Shown in pieces: positions 11,153 through 23,400 of a stretch of 64,000 nt of DNA. Origin of the DNA: Bradysia coprophila (taxonomy: Eukaryota > Arthropoda > Insecta > Diptera > Sciaridae); assembly GCF_014529535.1 (NCBI RefSeq), contig NW_023503493.1:7596001-7660000 (forward strand), read 5' to 3'. Both the position numbers and the translations under genes were made by a program. The notes beneath the pieces were generated by a model that worked only from the letters and a program-made list of their open reading frames with translations, had not been told where the DNA came from and searched no databases. The stretch's first letter is position 1; every line of letters starts with the position of its first letter.

Positions 11153-11434
11153 CTAACCTGATGCTGCTGCAGTAGTAGTGGTTGTTGTTGTTGTAGTAGT
11201 TGTGGTGGTGGTTGTGGTAGTAGTAGTTGTTGTTGTTGTGCTTGTGGTTGTCAACAAAAGCCACCACCACCAACAAGGAGCTGGTGCAGCCTCGGCATCA
11301 GCTACTGGAGATGCGGAGTACTGAAAAATATTACGGTAGATGAGACAAACTGGTTTTGTCAGGACTGTTTTTAACTATTTTACCGCAGCAAAGAGCGCAA
11401 CCAAAAGGAAGGTGAAAAGTACTGGCTTCATCAT
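11153..11434 (-). CDS. Secreted polythreonine peptide, copy 2
   Basis: Exons 11434-11384 and 11320-11153 join in phase 0 across a 63-bp intron to give 72 residues. Exon 1 encodes the same 17 residues as copy 1. Exon 2 has four Trp instead of three and 23 Thr after the single Ser. It is inverted relative to copies 1 and 3 and carries its own TATA box (11,522-11,529) and AATAAA (11,059-11,064), so it could be expressed independently. Length differences among copies are whole codons, which supports the threonine frame. Confidence 0.72.
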
Positions 11435-11854
11435 TTCGACAAAAGGGTAGTTCTTCCTAGGATCGTTTACTACAAATGTATCGATACAACCAACTGATGC
11501 CGATGAGAGCTTTTCCGAACCTATTTATAGTAAGAAATTCCGCAAAATTTCGTATTCAAAATTTACAATTCCATATGTCATGTATCAAAAATTGCAAGCT
11601 CATCATTCAGACAGTTCTTTGACGGTAAAATATTCGGAACAATAAGACTAATAAATTCGCAATCCAACTGTTTACATTTACGATTTGAATAAATTGAAAA
11701 ACAAATGGTTTGACGCCAATTTTGGATTGCGCACTTTGTGGATTCAATGAAATTATACAAAAGTAGCAAAATAAATTGACCTGTGCAATGTTTTAAAAAA
11801 AAACTATTTATTCAGATATTCGACCAAAAATCGATTTGAAAACCGCGATCGTCA

Positions 11855-12150
11855 AGTCTTGTGGAAACATAACCCCCATCCACAACTTCATTGAAGCATT
11901 CCAATGGAACCATCCCAATGTCAACTTTTCCCCTTTCCGATGGCATCGATTACAAACGACAAATTTTTTGACCTTTTGTTGCCACTGACTAACTATGATG
12001 GGCAGAAACAACGCACTCCGAGAACAGGCAAATCATTGTATATCGAAACCGGTCGGTAATATAAATGTTTGATAAATAACGGAATATAGGGGTTTCGGTT
12101 TCCCAAATTCAAAGATTTTATTAACTCTTATTTGGCCCCTTATTTTGTGT
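11855..12150. repeat. Diverged dispersed repeat, copy 2
   Basis: Similar to 205-430 and partly to 13,630-13,730. The minus-strand frame at 11,808-12,011 has a Cys-x2-Cys and reads through the repeat. The other copies do not keep it open, so it is not called as a gene. Confidence 0.45.
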
Positions 12151-12367
12151 GCCGTTATTTCCTCCAAGGTGACATTTGACCATACCTGGGTGGTTTATAT
12201 TGATTGATCATACCAACTATGTCAATACTAAAGTGCACTTTACGGTAGAGCAAGCGAGTTTTAACTAGCTCGATATATAAAACTATTAATGCTACTAGAA
12301 CCTAATACCGGTATCTCCGTTCTCGATGTAGTAGTGAACAAGGTCCGAGATACAGTTTCACAGTTCT

Positions 12368-12504
12368 AGTGTCATATATTCTATTATATGACACTTTTGT
12401 ACTAATGCGTCGATGAGGCCCCCTGATTAAATTATATTTTTTTACATTTCTTAGAAAACTTCTAGTGCCAGTTTTGGTATCTTTGGACTAAATCCAAAGA
12501 TACC
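12368..12504. repeat. Two short perfect hairpins
   Basis: AGTGTCATATA pairs with TATATGACACT near 12,368-12,398. GGTATCTTTGGA pairs with TCCAAAGATACC at 12,478-12,506. Their role is unknown. Confidence 0.5.
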
Positions 12505-12587
12505 ACTAAGATACGTATAAATCTAGCCAAAAAACCTTGGTGATTTCAAAAAGAATGACTCTATTTCAATTTCTGTTTATGTAAGGA

Positions 12588-12761
12588 CACAAGTACGACA
12601 AATAGGGGACCTAACACACTGCAAGAAAATGAACTGAAATGAACAATAATATAAATTCACGGCAGAGTAAATTGAATTAATTTTATTCGCAAAATAAAGG
12701 ACTACTATACTAGAGAAGTCAAATCAAGCGCTCCTGCCTGGTTCATTTTATTCGGCCGTGG
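12588..12761. repeat. 5'-truncated MITE of the CCACGGC family
   Basis: It shares GCTCCTGCCTGGTT, the terminal GGCCGTGG and the AGGGGACCT inner word with the complete copy at 33,141-33,344, but lacks the outer left terminal repeat. Confidence 0.55.
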
Positions 12762-13198
12762 ACAGAAGCAGTTGCGTCACCTTCACTCTTTAAGGGTTTT
12801 TTTTTGTCTGATGTAGTTCTTAATTGTAAATTATGATCATTTCCTTTGTTATGCAGAACATCGCTATTTTTAGTGTATTTTCATTGAAAGTGCGCAAGCC
12901 ATTTCGTCAAAATATTTGTTTCTCAATTCGATGACGAATTTATTCAAATCGTAAAGGTAAACAGTTGGATTGCGAATTTATTAGTCTTATTGTTCCGAAT
13001 ATTTTACCATCAAAGAACTGTCTGAATGATGATCTTGCACTTTTCGACACATGACATATTGGAATTGCAAATTTTGAATACAAAATTTTGAGTAATTGTT
13101 TACTATAAATAGGTTCGGAAAAGCTCTTATCGGCATCAGTTTGTTGTATCGATACATTTGAAGTAAACGATCCTAGAAAGAACTATCCTTTTGTCAGA

Positions 13199-13486
13199 AT
13201 GATGAAGCCAGTACTTTTTACCTTCCTTTTGGTTGCCCTCTTTGCTGCGGTAAAATAGTTAAGATCCCTCATGACAAAACCAGTTGGTCACATTTTCCGT
13301 TACATTTTTTAGTACTCCGCATCTCCAGTAGCTGATGCCGAGGCTGCGCCAGCTCCTTGTTGGTGGTGGTGGCTTTTGTTGACAACCACAAGCACAACAA
13401 CAACAACTACTACTACCACAACCACAACCACCACCACAACTACTACAACAACAACAACCACTACTACTGCAGCAGCATCAGGTTAG
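13199..13486 (+). CDS. Secreted polythreonine peptide, copy 3
   Basis: Exons 13199-13249 and 13313-13486 join in phase 0 across a 63-bp intron to give 74 residues. The leader and the Ala/Pro segment are identical to copy 1. There are four Trp, and 25 Thr after the Ser. Upstream sequence from about 12,850 is closely similar to that from about 1,739, including TATAAATA at 13,104 and the initiator. AATAAA lies at 13,575-13,580. Copies 1 and 3 look like a recent direct duplication of the whole transcription unit. Confidence 0.72.
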
Positions 13487-13624
13487 TGCTGCCACTAGGT
13501 TTGTGACGTGGTCGTCTGTCACAGTTGTTATAACTTGGAAAGTTCTAAAATGTTGACAAAATTCGAAAATACGCAATAAAATCGGCTGTAACAGTAATAA
13601 CAGTATTTTTAAAACAATTTCTTC

Positions 13625-14300
13625 AGTATCTTGTCAACGCACTCCTAGAACAGGCAAAGGAACAGATTTTATTAACTCTAATTGACCCCTTGTTTGGATG
13701 GAATGGCCGTAACATAGTGGCATTATACCAACATAAAAAAATTAGAACCTGTAGGAGAAGTTTGGACTAATGTGTTGAGGAGATCCCTTATTTAAATTCT
13801 GTTCTATTGGCTGTTCTTGGAGTGCGTTGATCTTGTATATCTCGACTATTAGTATAAGTTTGACAAATGTCAACTGAAAAACTATTAAATTCTCAAGAAA
13901 CCCGAAAGTTGCTGCGGATTGCACGATTTGAATTCAATACGAGTTCTCGTCAAATTGGAAGTTTTTGTATTTAAAGGAACCTTATCATAAGTTTTTCATT
14001 TTTGTAGGTTTCGTTTTATTTGCTCCATGCTCCATACATATTCCACCGAATAGACGTAGCGATTGTCTTTACGTTTCTTCCATTCCCATTCTACGGGTGA
14101 AACGACTCTCTTTACGCTTCTGTAGAATGCCAAGTAAAAACTTTAATTGAGTTGAAGTTATCAAGGAATTATCAATGTGTAAAATTATCACACCTTCAAA
14201 TCTGTTGCTATCATCAGTTGGCTAACATCTGTTATCGATAACGACTTCAGGAATAAACTACAAGCTCTAACTAATGACGTCGCATCGTATATAGCGAAAA
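13625..14300. other. Intergenic, repeat fragments only
   Basis: It begins with a partial copy of the 205-430 repeat at 13,630-13,730. An inverted piece of the same word, TTCTTGGAGTGCGTTGA, lies near 13,814. No gene was recognised. Confidence 0.4.
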
Positions 14301-14376
14301 GCATGTTCAAAACAAATGAAGTAAAAGATTGGAAACCAGTATATTCGAAGTTCTTTGATCAAATGATGTTGTAGAT
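14301..14376 (-). repeat. Bipartite dispersed repeat, copy a
   Basis: On the minus strand a first half (ATCTACAACATCATTTGATC) is followed by the second half AATCTTTTACTTCATTTGTT and then TTGAACATGC. The last 30 bases are nearly identical to copy c at 23,450-23,478. Confidence 0.6.
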
Positions 14377-14924
14377 CCGATAGTGAAACTAACTAACTGA
14401 TATACTTGCCGTCTGTGGTTAAAAAATGAAAATTTTTATTTTACATACTTTGGTTGTTTTTGTTTGTGGGACTTGGGTTATACGGAGTTACGAGTTGGGA
14501 CAATACTTTTTGGAAATGGAAGAGCAGGAACGAAAAAATAGTTCTCAAACTACTTTCAGACCCTAAGGATAAGAATTTACAATGATTAAACGTTCTGATA
14601 AGAGTCTTTCTTGACGATAATGAGTCAATAATAATGTAACATTTCGACTCACTGTGACTTTCATATTTTTATCTGTATAAGGTTTAACTGTCTATAATGT
14701 TTCATCATCACTATGTTCAAATATCTCTTAAGATATCAACTGTTCACCACACCAACGTAACATAAACAAAACAACAAAACCGGTTTTATCGGTTACGTAT
14801 CCAGTTAATCTTAAGTTCGATGATTAGATAGAAGTTATGTCGTACAGAATTGTGCTAATTCATTCAAACCGTCTCGAACACAGTCATACCATAATTTTCG
14901 AAGGTTGCAGTCGCGAATTTCAAC

Positions 14925-16647
14925 ATGGAACGAAAGAAATTGTTGCCCGTGATATTGTTACTTCTGCTGAATGTAATCGGCAACGAATCTTATAGAATAC
15001 TCGGGATATTTCACACGCACTCGAAGTCTCATTACATTGCTGGAGGAGCATTAATGAAAGGGCTTGCCGAGAAAGGTCATGATGTAACAGTGATTAGTCC
15101 ATTTCCTCAAAGTAAACCGCTAAAAAATTTCAATGATGTTGCTGTAATTGGAATAGAGCAACTAATAGAAGGTAGGTTATACCTAGTACTTCAGGTGGTT
15201 TAGCGTAAATGTTTAATGAATTTACTAGACGAACTAAATAAAATGTTTTTCTTTCCGCAGAAAAATTTCCCAGTAATATGCTGACAAATTCGGATAATAT
15301 GGGAATGTTTGAGAAAATCAAATATATTTTATCATTTGGTCTAACTATGACTAACTTCACATTGAACCACGAGGTCTACCAGAATTTTCTTCGTACAAAC
15401 GACGTCCACTTCGATGTGATCGTAACGGAAGTATTTATGAATGAGGCCTTCCTTGGCATGGGCCATTACTTCAACGCACCGGTAATTGGTTTCTCCACAT
15501 TCGGTGCCAGCAAATGGACGAACGATATGGTTGGAACCCCGACTCCAATGTCATATGTTCCACATTTGCAAATTAAATTTACTGACCGGATGTCGTTCCC
15601 ACAACGAGCAATGAACGTGATAGCTTATGCAGTCGAACTTTTCTTTATGAATTGGTATTATATGCCGGAACAGGAGAAGATCTACAACGCAATATTTCCG
15701 GATCCGAAACCGAAACTCGAAGAACTACAGAAGAATGTGTCACTGGTGCTGCTAAACAATCACTTCAGTTTAAGTTTTCCTCGGCCGTATGTGCCGAATA
15801 TGATTGAAGTCGGTGGACTGCAAATTAATCGAACGCCGAAACCGCTTCCATCAGATTTGCAAAAACTTATGGATGAATCCCTTCATGGGGTCATCTATTT
15901 CTCGCTGGGATCAAACATTAAATCGAAACACATTCCCGCCGACCAACAGATCGAAATTTTAAATGTTTTCCGGAAACTGAAGCAAACAGTGCTGTGGAAA
16001 TGGGACGGACAACTGGCAGATAAAAAACCTAATAATGTGCATGTGAGCGCTTGGTACCCTCAGGACGATCTGTTAGCCCATCCCAATATGAAATTGTTTA
16101 TAACGCATGGAGGTTTGTTGAGTCTTACGGAGACGATTTACCATGCGGTACCAGTAATTGGAATTCCAATTTTTGCCGATCAGCATCTGAATATGGCTAG
16201 GGCTGAAAGTTCGGGATACGGTAAATCTATTCTTTTAAAAGAACTAAATGAGAAGACTCTCTCAACGGCTATAACGGAGCTTCTTACCAACGACAAGTAA
16301 GATCAATCGAATGGAAGGATTGAAGGGGAACCTGAATAATTAATAACATTTTTGCATTCAGGTACGCAAAGAAAATAAAAATGATGTCCGACCGCTACCG
16401 TGATCAACCGTTGACACCTCTAGAAACTGCAATTTACTGGACAGAATACGTTGCTCGTCACAAGGGTGCACCTCATATCCGTTCAGCTGGTTTGGATCTA
16501 TCATTCTTCGCTTATCACAGCCTGGACGTATTCGCTGCATTTTTCATTGCTTTTTATTTGGCATGGCGAATAATAAAAGGCATCGTTTGCAGAATTGCGT
16601 GCAGGAAGTGGAGAAAAAATCGTCAAGACGATAAGAAAAATAATTAA
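14925..16647 (+). CDS. UDP-glycosyltransferase (UGT), intact
   Basis: Three exons, 14925-15171, 15261-16296 and 16362-16647, join in frame to 522 residues, the usual length for insect UGTs. Family enzymes transfer a sugar from a UDP-sugar to small lipophilic acceptors in the ER lumen. Residues 1-22 are a signal peptide. His36 in the SKSHYI segment fits the conserved catalytic histidine. The UGT signature lies at about 345-390 (WYPQDDLLAHP, then FITHGGLLS and GIPIFADQ). A membrane segment lies at about 478-500, followed by a basic cytosolic tail ending KKNN, which fits a KKxx ER-retrieval signal. AATAAA lies at 16,755-16,760. The sugar donor and acceptor cannot be told from sequence. The next gene is a tandem duplicate. 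Confidence 0.93.
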
Positions 16648-16754
16648 TTTTCTTAAAAATAATTAATTGTACATCCACCTAGTGCCTGCGCCTGACTTTT
16701 CGTGATATTCAAAACTTTCGTTTTCACACTTCTTATAAGACTTTAGTGTATGAG

Positions 16755-16760
16755 AATAAA
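16755..16760 (+). terminator. Polyadenylation signal of the first UGT gene
   Basis: AATAAA about 108 bases after the stop codon, followed by a T-rich tract. Confidence 0.5.
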
Positions 16761-17180
16761 ATGATTTTTTTTTAATTTTTTTTTTGATTTTGTGCAACTG
16801 TTAAAGGACAGCAACAACTCTAGACAAAAGGCGACCCACTTAACCCGACATTTATTGGTTTAATATAATTCGATCCCGCGAACAAAATCTGTGAAACCAG
16901 GTAAAAGTGTATTGTGTATCACGGGCTGGCTCAAAATGTTTCTGGTTCGATCCTTGCGACTGACAAAAATTCCACATCGAATTTTCTAGCGTTTTCTCGC
17001 GTCTGTAACGTCCTAAGGTTCACTCAAGTTTCATAATTTGCGTAGTTGTAGTGTGTTTGGTGGATCACGTAGCCCAAATACGATGAATTACGAATAGGCT
17101 ACATATAGGTGTGATATCAATTATGCACCTACTTTCCTCAGTAAGTATTTGCATATTTTGAGGCGGGATTCGGAATTCAC

Positions 17181-17541
17181 GTTAAGAGCAATGAACCGTT
17201 TACAAATGTGTAGCCTACATTTAGGCGGAAAAATGATCGTTTTTGATGATTTCTCTGAACCAAAACTTTTTTTTTAAGTTGAACACGCGGAAAAATTGAT
17301 TTGTGAGTCATAACTTAACCCACTTGGTAAATGTACAGGTTTACACACTCAATCTGCAAAGGTTTCTCCGAGTGGGATAAGTTTTCACCCACGATTTTTC
17401 CTTTAACATTAACACATTTTTGCGTGCTTTAATTGTTCTACTTTTTCAAAAAAAGATTTTGTTTCAGCGAAATCTTCAAAAAACGATAATTTTTTCGCCT
17501 AAATGTAGGCTACAAATTTGCAAATGGTCCATTGTTCTTAA
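17181..17541. repeat. Foldback element between the UGT genes
   Basis: Arms of roughly 100 bp begin about GTTAAGAGCAATGAACC on the left and end GGTCCATTGTTCTTAAG on the right. They share an inner block, TGTAGCCTACATTTAGGCG, in inverted orientation. It separates the UGT duplicates, so it could have been inserted after the duplication. Confidence 0.65.
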
Positions 17542-17566
17542 GCCGGTCATATTGACTGATCTTGTC

Positions 17567-17731
17567 ATTGGCTAGAAATAACCGCCCTTTCTAGCCAATG
17601 AGGTCTAAGAAAAACAACACAACTCACATGCGTGGAAATTGTTTCCTTGACTAGTGGTTCATAACCGTTGCCTTCCGCCCGACGTGGGCTAAAAGCCTCC
17701 TACTAGTCAAAACAACAGATTTCCACACAAT
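17567..17731. repeat. Two adjacent hairpins
   Basis: CATTGGCTAGAAA pairs with TTTCTAGCCAATG at about 17,567-17,601. GTGGAAATTGTTT..TTGACTAGT pairs with ACTAGTCAA..GATTTCCAC at about 17,634-17,730. Confidence 0.5.
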
Positions 17732-18003
17732 TGCAAAATCTAACCCCGGACTCGGCCAGAGTAGTTAATCACTGTGATTTTCATGTTATTATCTACAGCT
17801 ACTGAGTGTACGTATCATCATCACTACGGTCAAAAACATTTTAAGATATCGTTTGTTCAACACGCTGTCATAAAAAGAAAACTGGTTATATCGATGACGT
17901 GTCGAGTTCGATGATTAGATAGAAATTGTATTGTAAAGAATTGTGCTAATTCATTGCGCCAGTCAGACCGTAAATTCGAAAGATTGCAGACGAGGATTTC
18001 AAC

Positions 18004-19692
18004 ATGGAACGAAAGAAATTTTTGCCCGTGATATTGTTACTTCTCCTGAATGTAATCGGCAACGAATCTTATAAAATACTCGGGATCTTTCACACGCACT
18101 CGAAGTCTCATTACATTGCTGGAGGAGCATTAATGAAAGGGCTTGCCGAGAAAGGTCATGATGTAACCGTGATCAGTTCCTTTCCTCACAGTAAGCCAGT
18201 AAAAAATTTCCATGAAGTTCCCGTAATCGGAATAGAGCAACTAATTGAGGGTATGTTTTACGCACATTATAGTTTACTGAACGAAATAACGAAAAAAATC
18301 GACAGAAATATTTCCCAGTGATATGCTCACAAGCATGGATAACATGGGTGTAGCAGAGAAATTCAATTTTGTTTTCACATTTGGCCTTACCATGACTAAC
18401 TACACATTGAACCACGAAGTTTTCCAAAATTTTCTCCGCACCAATGATATTCGCTTCGATGTAATCATAATGGAAGTATTCATGAATGAGGCCTTCCTCG
18501 GCATCGGACATTATTTAAAAGCACCAGTGATTGGATTCTCCACATTTGGTGCCAGTAAATGGTCAAACGATATGGTTGGAACACCTACTCCAATGTCCTA
18601 CATTCCGCACTGGCAGATCAAATTTACCGACAGAATGTCGTTCCCACAACGAGTGATCAATGTACTGGGATATATCGGCGAGGAAATTTTCGTGAATTGG
18701 TTTTATATGCCGGAACAGGAGAAGATCTACGACGCAATATTTCCGGATCCGAAACCGAAACTCGAAGAACTACAGAAGAATGTGTCACTGGTTCTGCTAA
18801 ACAATCACTTCAGTTTAAGTTTTCCTCGGCCGTATGTACCGAATATGATTGAAGTCGGTGGACTGCAAATTAATCGAACGCCGAAACCGCTTCCATAAGA
18901 TTTGCAAAGACTTATGGATGAATCTCTTCATGGGGTCATCTATTTCTCGCTGGGATCAAACATTAAATCGAAACACATTCCCGCCGACCAACAGATCGAA
19001 ATTTTAAATGTTTTCCGGAAACTGAAGCAAACAGTGTTGTGGAAATGGGACGGACAGGTGGCAGATAAAAAACCTAATAATGTGCATGTGAGCGATTGGT
19101 ACCCTCAGGACGATCTGTTAGCGCATCCCAATGTGAAATTGTTTATCACGCATGGAGGTTTGTTGAGTCTTACGGAGACGATTTACCATGCGGTACCGGT
19201 GATTGGAATTCCAATTTTTGCCGATCAGCATCTGAATATGGCTAGGGCTGAAAGTTCGGGATACGCTAAGTGTATTCAACTTAAAGAATTAGATGAACAG
19301 ACTCTCTCAGCGGCTATAACGGAGCTTCTTACCAACGACAAGTAAGATCAATCGAATGGAAGGATTGAAGGGTATCGTGAATAATGAATAACATTTTTGC
19401 AATCAGGTACGCAAAGAAAATAAAGTTGCTGTCCGAACGCTACCGTGATCAACCACTGACACCACTTGAAACTGCAATTTACTGGACGGAGTATGTAGCT
19501 CGTCACAAGGGTGCACCTCATCTGCGTTCAGCTGGATTGGATCTATCATTCTTCGCCTATCACAGCCTGGACGTATTCGCTGCATTTTTCGTTGCTGTTT
19601 ATTTGGCATGGCGAATAATAAAAGGCATCGTTTGTAGAATTGCGTGCAGGAAGTGGAGAAATTGCAATGTAGACGATAAGAAAAATAATTAA
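18004..19692 (+). pseudogene. UDP-glycosyltransferase copy 2 with one in-frame stop
   Basis: Exons 18004-18250, 18306-19341 and 19407-19692 have exactly the same lengths (247, 1036, 286) as the first UGT, and splice sites are kept. The only lesion seen is TAA at 18896-18898, codon 280, where the neighbour has TCA (Ser). A product stopping there would keep the acceptor-binding half and lose the UDP-sugar signature (WYPQDDLLAHP), the membrane anchor and the KKNN tail. After the stop the frame stays open to the normal end. This means a very young pseudogene, a polymorphic null allele, stop-codon readthrough or a base error. Upstream similarity of about 250 bp shows the promoter was duplicated too. 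No AATAAA was spotted downstream. Confidence 0.85.
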
Positions 19693-19699
19693 TTTTCTC

Positions 19700-20460
19700 A
19701 AAATTAGTGATTGTCACATCAAGCCCACTCTTCGCCTCATGGCATGCAAAATGTAGAGATTGGTATTAGAGTTGAGGTTTTCATGAATATACATTTTTTA
19801 CTGAATTTTGTTTTTTTTTATTTTGTACAACTTTGAAACTCAAAAGGTAGCAGGCAGCAGTACAGTTAATCTGTTACAGACGATCAACGTATTTTTAATC
19901 GGTTGATTTCAAATCTTGTACTTCAATTTTTTTATCGGTAACAAATGAATAGCCGTATGTTAATGGGAGAGTAACAGATCTACTCAATGTTTCACTATAA
20001 ACCTCGACGAAACAGTAGATTATAAGTAGAAAATTACGAAAGATTTCAAGAGAGGCTTTATGGAAATCGTCGAGACTCTACTGTGAATTATTTTATTGCC
20101 TGCCCTATGCGAAAATTGATGAAAAGTTTTGGTTTATTTTGAGTGAGCTTATTTGTGAGATTAAACTTTCTAAAAGGGAATGGGACAGACAATTAACCAG
20201 AACACGTTGGATGCTGCAACATAATTCAATAATTTGAGGAAAAAATCATAAATTACTTCCTCTGCATCCAATGTAATGAAGGATACCAACTCTTGCAGAA
20301 AATGGAAGCTAAGAAAGTGATGCTTCTACATCTGTTATCGATAACGATGGTGAACAAAGTGATAAACTCTGGTTGTTTGGGTGCTTAAATAGCATCAAAA
20401 CACGAAGAAAAAGATTTTGTATCAAACACCAGGCAATACCCTAACCTATCGAAGTAATAG
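19700..20460. other. No gene recognised
   Basis: AT-rich sequence after the second UGT, with no frame that looks protein-coding. Confidence 0.4.
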
Positions 20461-20469
20461 ATTCACTGT

Positions 20470-20497
20470 GGCTATTCGCACGCGCGTGCGAATAGCC
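20470..20497. repeat. 28-bp perfect palindrome
   Basis: GGCTATTCGCACGC is followed directly by its exact reverse complement. The same arm, GCTATTCGCACGCG, bounds the 71-bp element at 21,475-21,545. Confidence 0.8.
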
Positions 20498-20782
20498 ATT
20501 ACTTATAGCGTTATTTATTGGCTGAAAACTTCAATTTAACATGTTTTTTTGCGTATATTCATTCAAAATACGTTTAAATATATTTTGAGATCAGAATTAC
20601 CTCGAAATATCCAAAGAAAAATTTCGAAAGGGTCACAATAAAAATTCGTACATCCTAGGGAATTTTTCCTTTTAACGACTTAATGTAAACGAGTTTGATG
20701 ATACTAACTAATTTAGCCTCCTACGAAAATTAGCGCAAGATGGCATTGTAATGTTTTTCATATTGGCACATTCATTGTTCTA

Positions 20783-20932
20783 CTTTGGAACACACCATTT
20801 TTTGGTAGAATAAAGCGCAAAACGTTTTGGAACATTTGAATTTACAATGGAACAGTTTTGGAAAATATGGTGTTCGATATTGGAACAAAAAGATTATTTT
20901 TTTGGAACGTTTGAGTTTTTATTGGAACATTT
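20783..20932. repeat. Irregular TTGGAAC repeats
   Basis: Six copies of TTGGAAC or ATGGAAC, plus a variant TTGGAAA, are spaced 15-35 bases apart in AT-rich sequence. No known element was recognised. Confidence 0.5.
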
Positions 20933-21474
20933 TAATGCTGACAATATCAAAATGTCTTTAACTTCAATATTGAACATAAAAAAAATTTTCGTCCGAAATT
21001 TTTAATCAAAATCGGACAAAGTTCTATATAGTGCACTGGCTTTGCATGATCAATATATGATTATCTGGACGAGCGCTGCGAAATTTAAGATTGATTTGGG
21101 TGGTGACTGAAGAATCTTTTTATTGCTCAGGTTTAATTTTGATCACTCTAGCTCACTTTTTATCACTCCTTTTGGGCCATTAATCGTAAATAATAATTCA
21201 GTTCTGTCCAAATTTTGAACTCATGACAATAAAACCAATTGCTCATGAAGCAACATCTCTAACCATCACGTAATTTTCCGTACATAGGGTTAAATGTATG
21301 TAGTTCTGTGTTTTCCATTTCAAAAGTTCACTTTCCGTTGGTGGTTGCAAACAACCTTGTATATAACCTCATTTCGCAACTTTTTGCATAAATTACTATT
21401 TCGACACTTGTCTGTGTATAAATGAAGACACTCTTACATTGCCGTTTGTTGATCTAGGAGTCTTACGAGTATAC

Positions 21475-21545
21475 GCTATTCGCACGCGAAATCGAGCGCC
21501 CATGTAAAATACGAATATGATTTTCGCGCCGCGCGTGCGAATAGC
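21475..21545. repeat. 71-bp miniature inverted-repeat element
   Basis: Terminal repeats GCTATTCGCACGCG and CGCGTGCGAATAGC are perfect. The interior is only about 43 bp. No clear target-site duplication was seen. Confidence 0.65.
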
Positions 21546-23165
21546 AACTCGAAAGTACTGCACAGTATGTACAGTAAATGTTACTGCAAGCACATCAAAA
21601 TAATGCCTTGTACAACTTCTTTGACGACTTCATTGATTGACAAACTATAAAAACCGATAGAATTTTACAAAAAAAAAAGTTGTTGGCAAATTGTTTATGG
21701 GACATGTAACTACAACAGTACTGATAAACCGCATGAGTAAATTTGTAATTAATTGTGCGTAATGTTGAGTTTATCTAATGACAAAAACTGAACAGAAAAC
21801 CACAAACATAAATAAGAAGCAAATTTAATGTGCCATTGAACTTTGTACTGTTCCGTGGTTCGGTTTTGTCTTATCAGAAAAAGTGGGAAACCTCTACGTT
21901 GAATGTGGGCATTATAATGGTAATTTTGATACTTATAAGGGCTTCTATGACGCCTGTGATAGCTGTATGGTGGTATTGGAAATGATATTTTCAATAAAGT
22001 TGAATACGAGCAATATAAACCATTCGAAAATATGGAATCACTATGTGTGGTGTTGCTTTACGTTCAATAGATCTACACTGACAGTACACTATTTTACGGT
22101 AAGAATTTTTCCAAGAGGACTGTTTTCAACGTAATACACCCAGGAAGCTTCTGTGATTTTCGGTAATATTCTTATTTATTTCATCACAACGAACAATATC
22201 CCGATTTCTTCACATACATAGGTTCATGTTCAGCAAGCAACATTTCACATTCAAAAAATGATTTACAAATCGCGGTAGCGATCGATACAAAATCGAATTT
22301 AATCGACCAGACGATTTATATAGCTTGATACATATTCCTATATATCCATAACGTTAAATCAACACAGCATTACAATCGAACAATACCACAAATCAGACAC
22401 GGAATTTAATGTCCATGATCTTGAACCATGAACTTTCTACGTCATTGAACCATGAAAATGAGGAGACTGACGGAATTTTATTTACACAGAGAAAAAATAA
22501 TTTCAGTTTTTGTTGTCTTCTTCATTTACCTATAATACCTTTGGTCTCAATGTATTGACATGGATTTTTTTCGTTCGTATTTTAGATCCCTCGATTTATG
22601 TTTTTTTAAACTTTATTGTCTTGTGAATGGAAATGTAGTTGGTTTATGTGTACATAACCGTTTGTCAAAATGGAATTGATCGTTAGGACCGTCAGAGGAT
22701 GCATTTTATTGCGTCATTTTTTTTCTTATTGTTTGACAACACTGATTGATTGTTCGGGGTGATGATGACAATGAGGATTAAAAGGAGGAAGAAAAAAACT
22801 GACTGCCAAAGATTGAGAATCTTTCTTTCATTTTCAGGGGACACAAATTATTTTTTATTAAGTTGGGGTAAGAATGGAATTATGTCACAGAATTTGAGAA
22901 CCGTGCAAAAATCGGTTAGGAAAGTCAATCTTTACCTACAGCTACAGCTTACGTACTTGCGATTTATAAATGTGTCATTACTGCCTTTGTTGGAAATGTG
23001 TTTTTGGCGGATATTTTCGGCTTTAGCTCGGACAAAAAAAGCTCCACCAATGCCAAAAGTAATAAAAATAACAAGTAGGGCGGTAATTTCCTATTTAAAT
23101 CGCAAATATATCGCGATTCAATCGTTTAATCTGTCACTTTCCTTATTCAAAGAGTCGTCACACAG

Positions 23166-23200
23166 AAAATCTATTACTTCATTCATTTTAACATATTTTT
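23166..23200 (+). repeat. Bipartite dispersed repeat, copy b (half)
   Basis: AAATCTATTACTTCATTCAT followed by TTTAACAT; only one half is clear. Confidence 0.5.
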
Positions 23201-23400
23201 TACTATTACATAAGACCATATGAAACGGAGGAAATGGTTTATTTTTGTCGTTGTTTTCGATAGCAGATGGTATCCTTTTCGTTTCTACATATGAATCGTG
23301 GAGTGTAGACTTAAAAAGCACGAGTAAAGAGCTGCTCCACGTTCCTTCTTAACCTTTCAAACACAATCAGACGGCAAGCGCATGAGGTATTTAATAACAC

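Noticed and set aside
11808-12011. 67-codon minus frame with Cys-x2-Cys
   Set aside because: Lies in a dispersed repeat whose other copy (205-430) does not keep the frame open.
22750-23223. 157-codon plus-strand open frame
   Set aside because: No motif, irregular composition, overlaps a bipartite repeat copy, no splice or promoter context.
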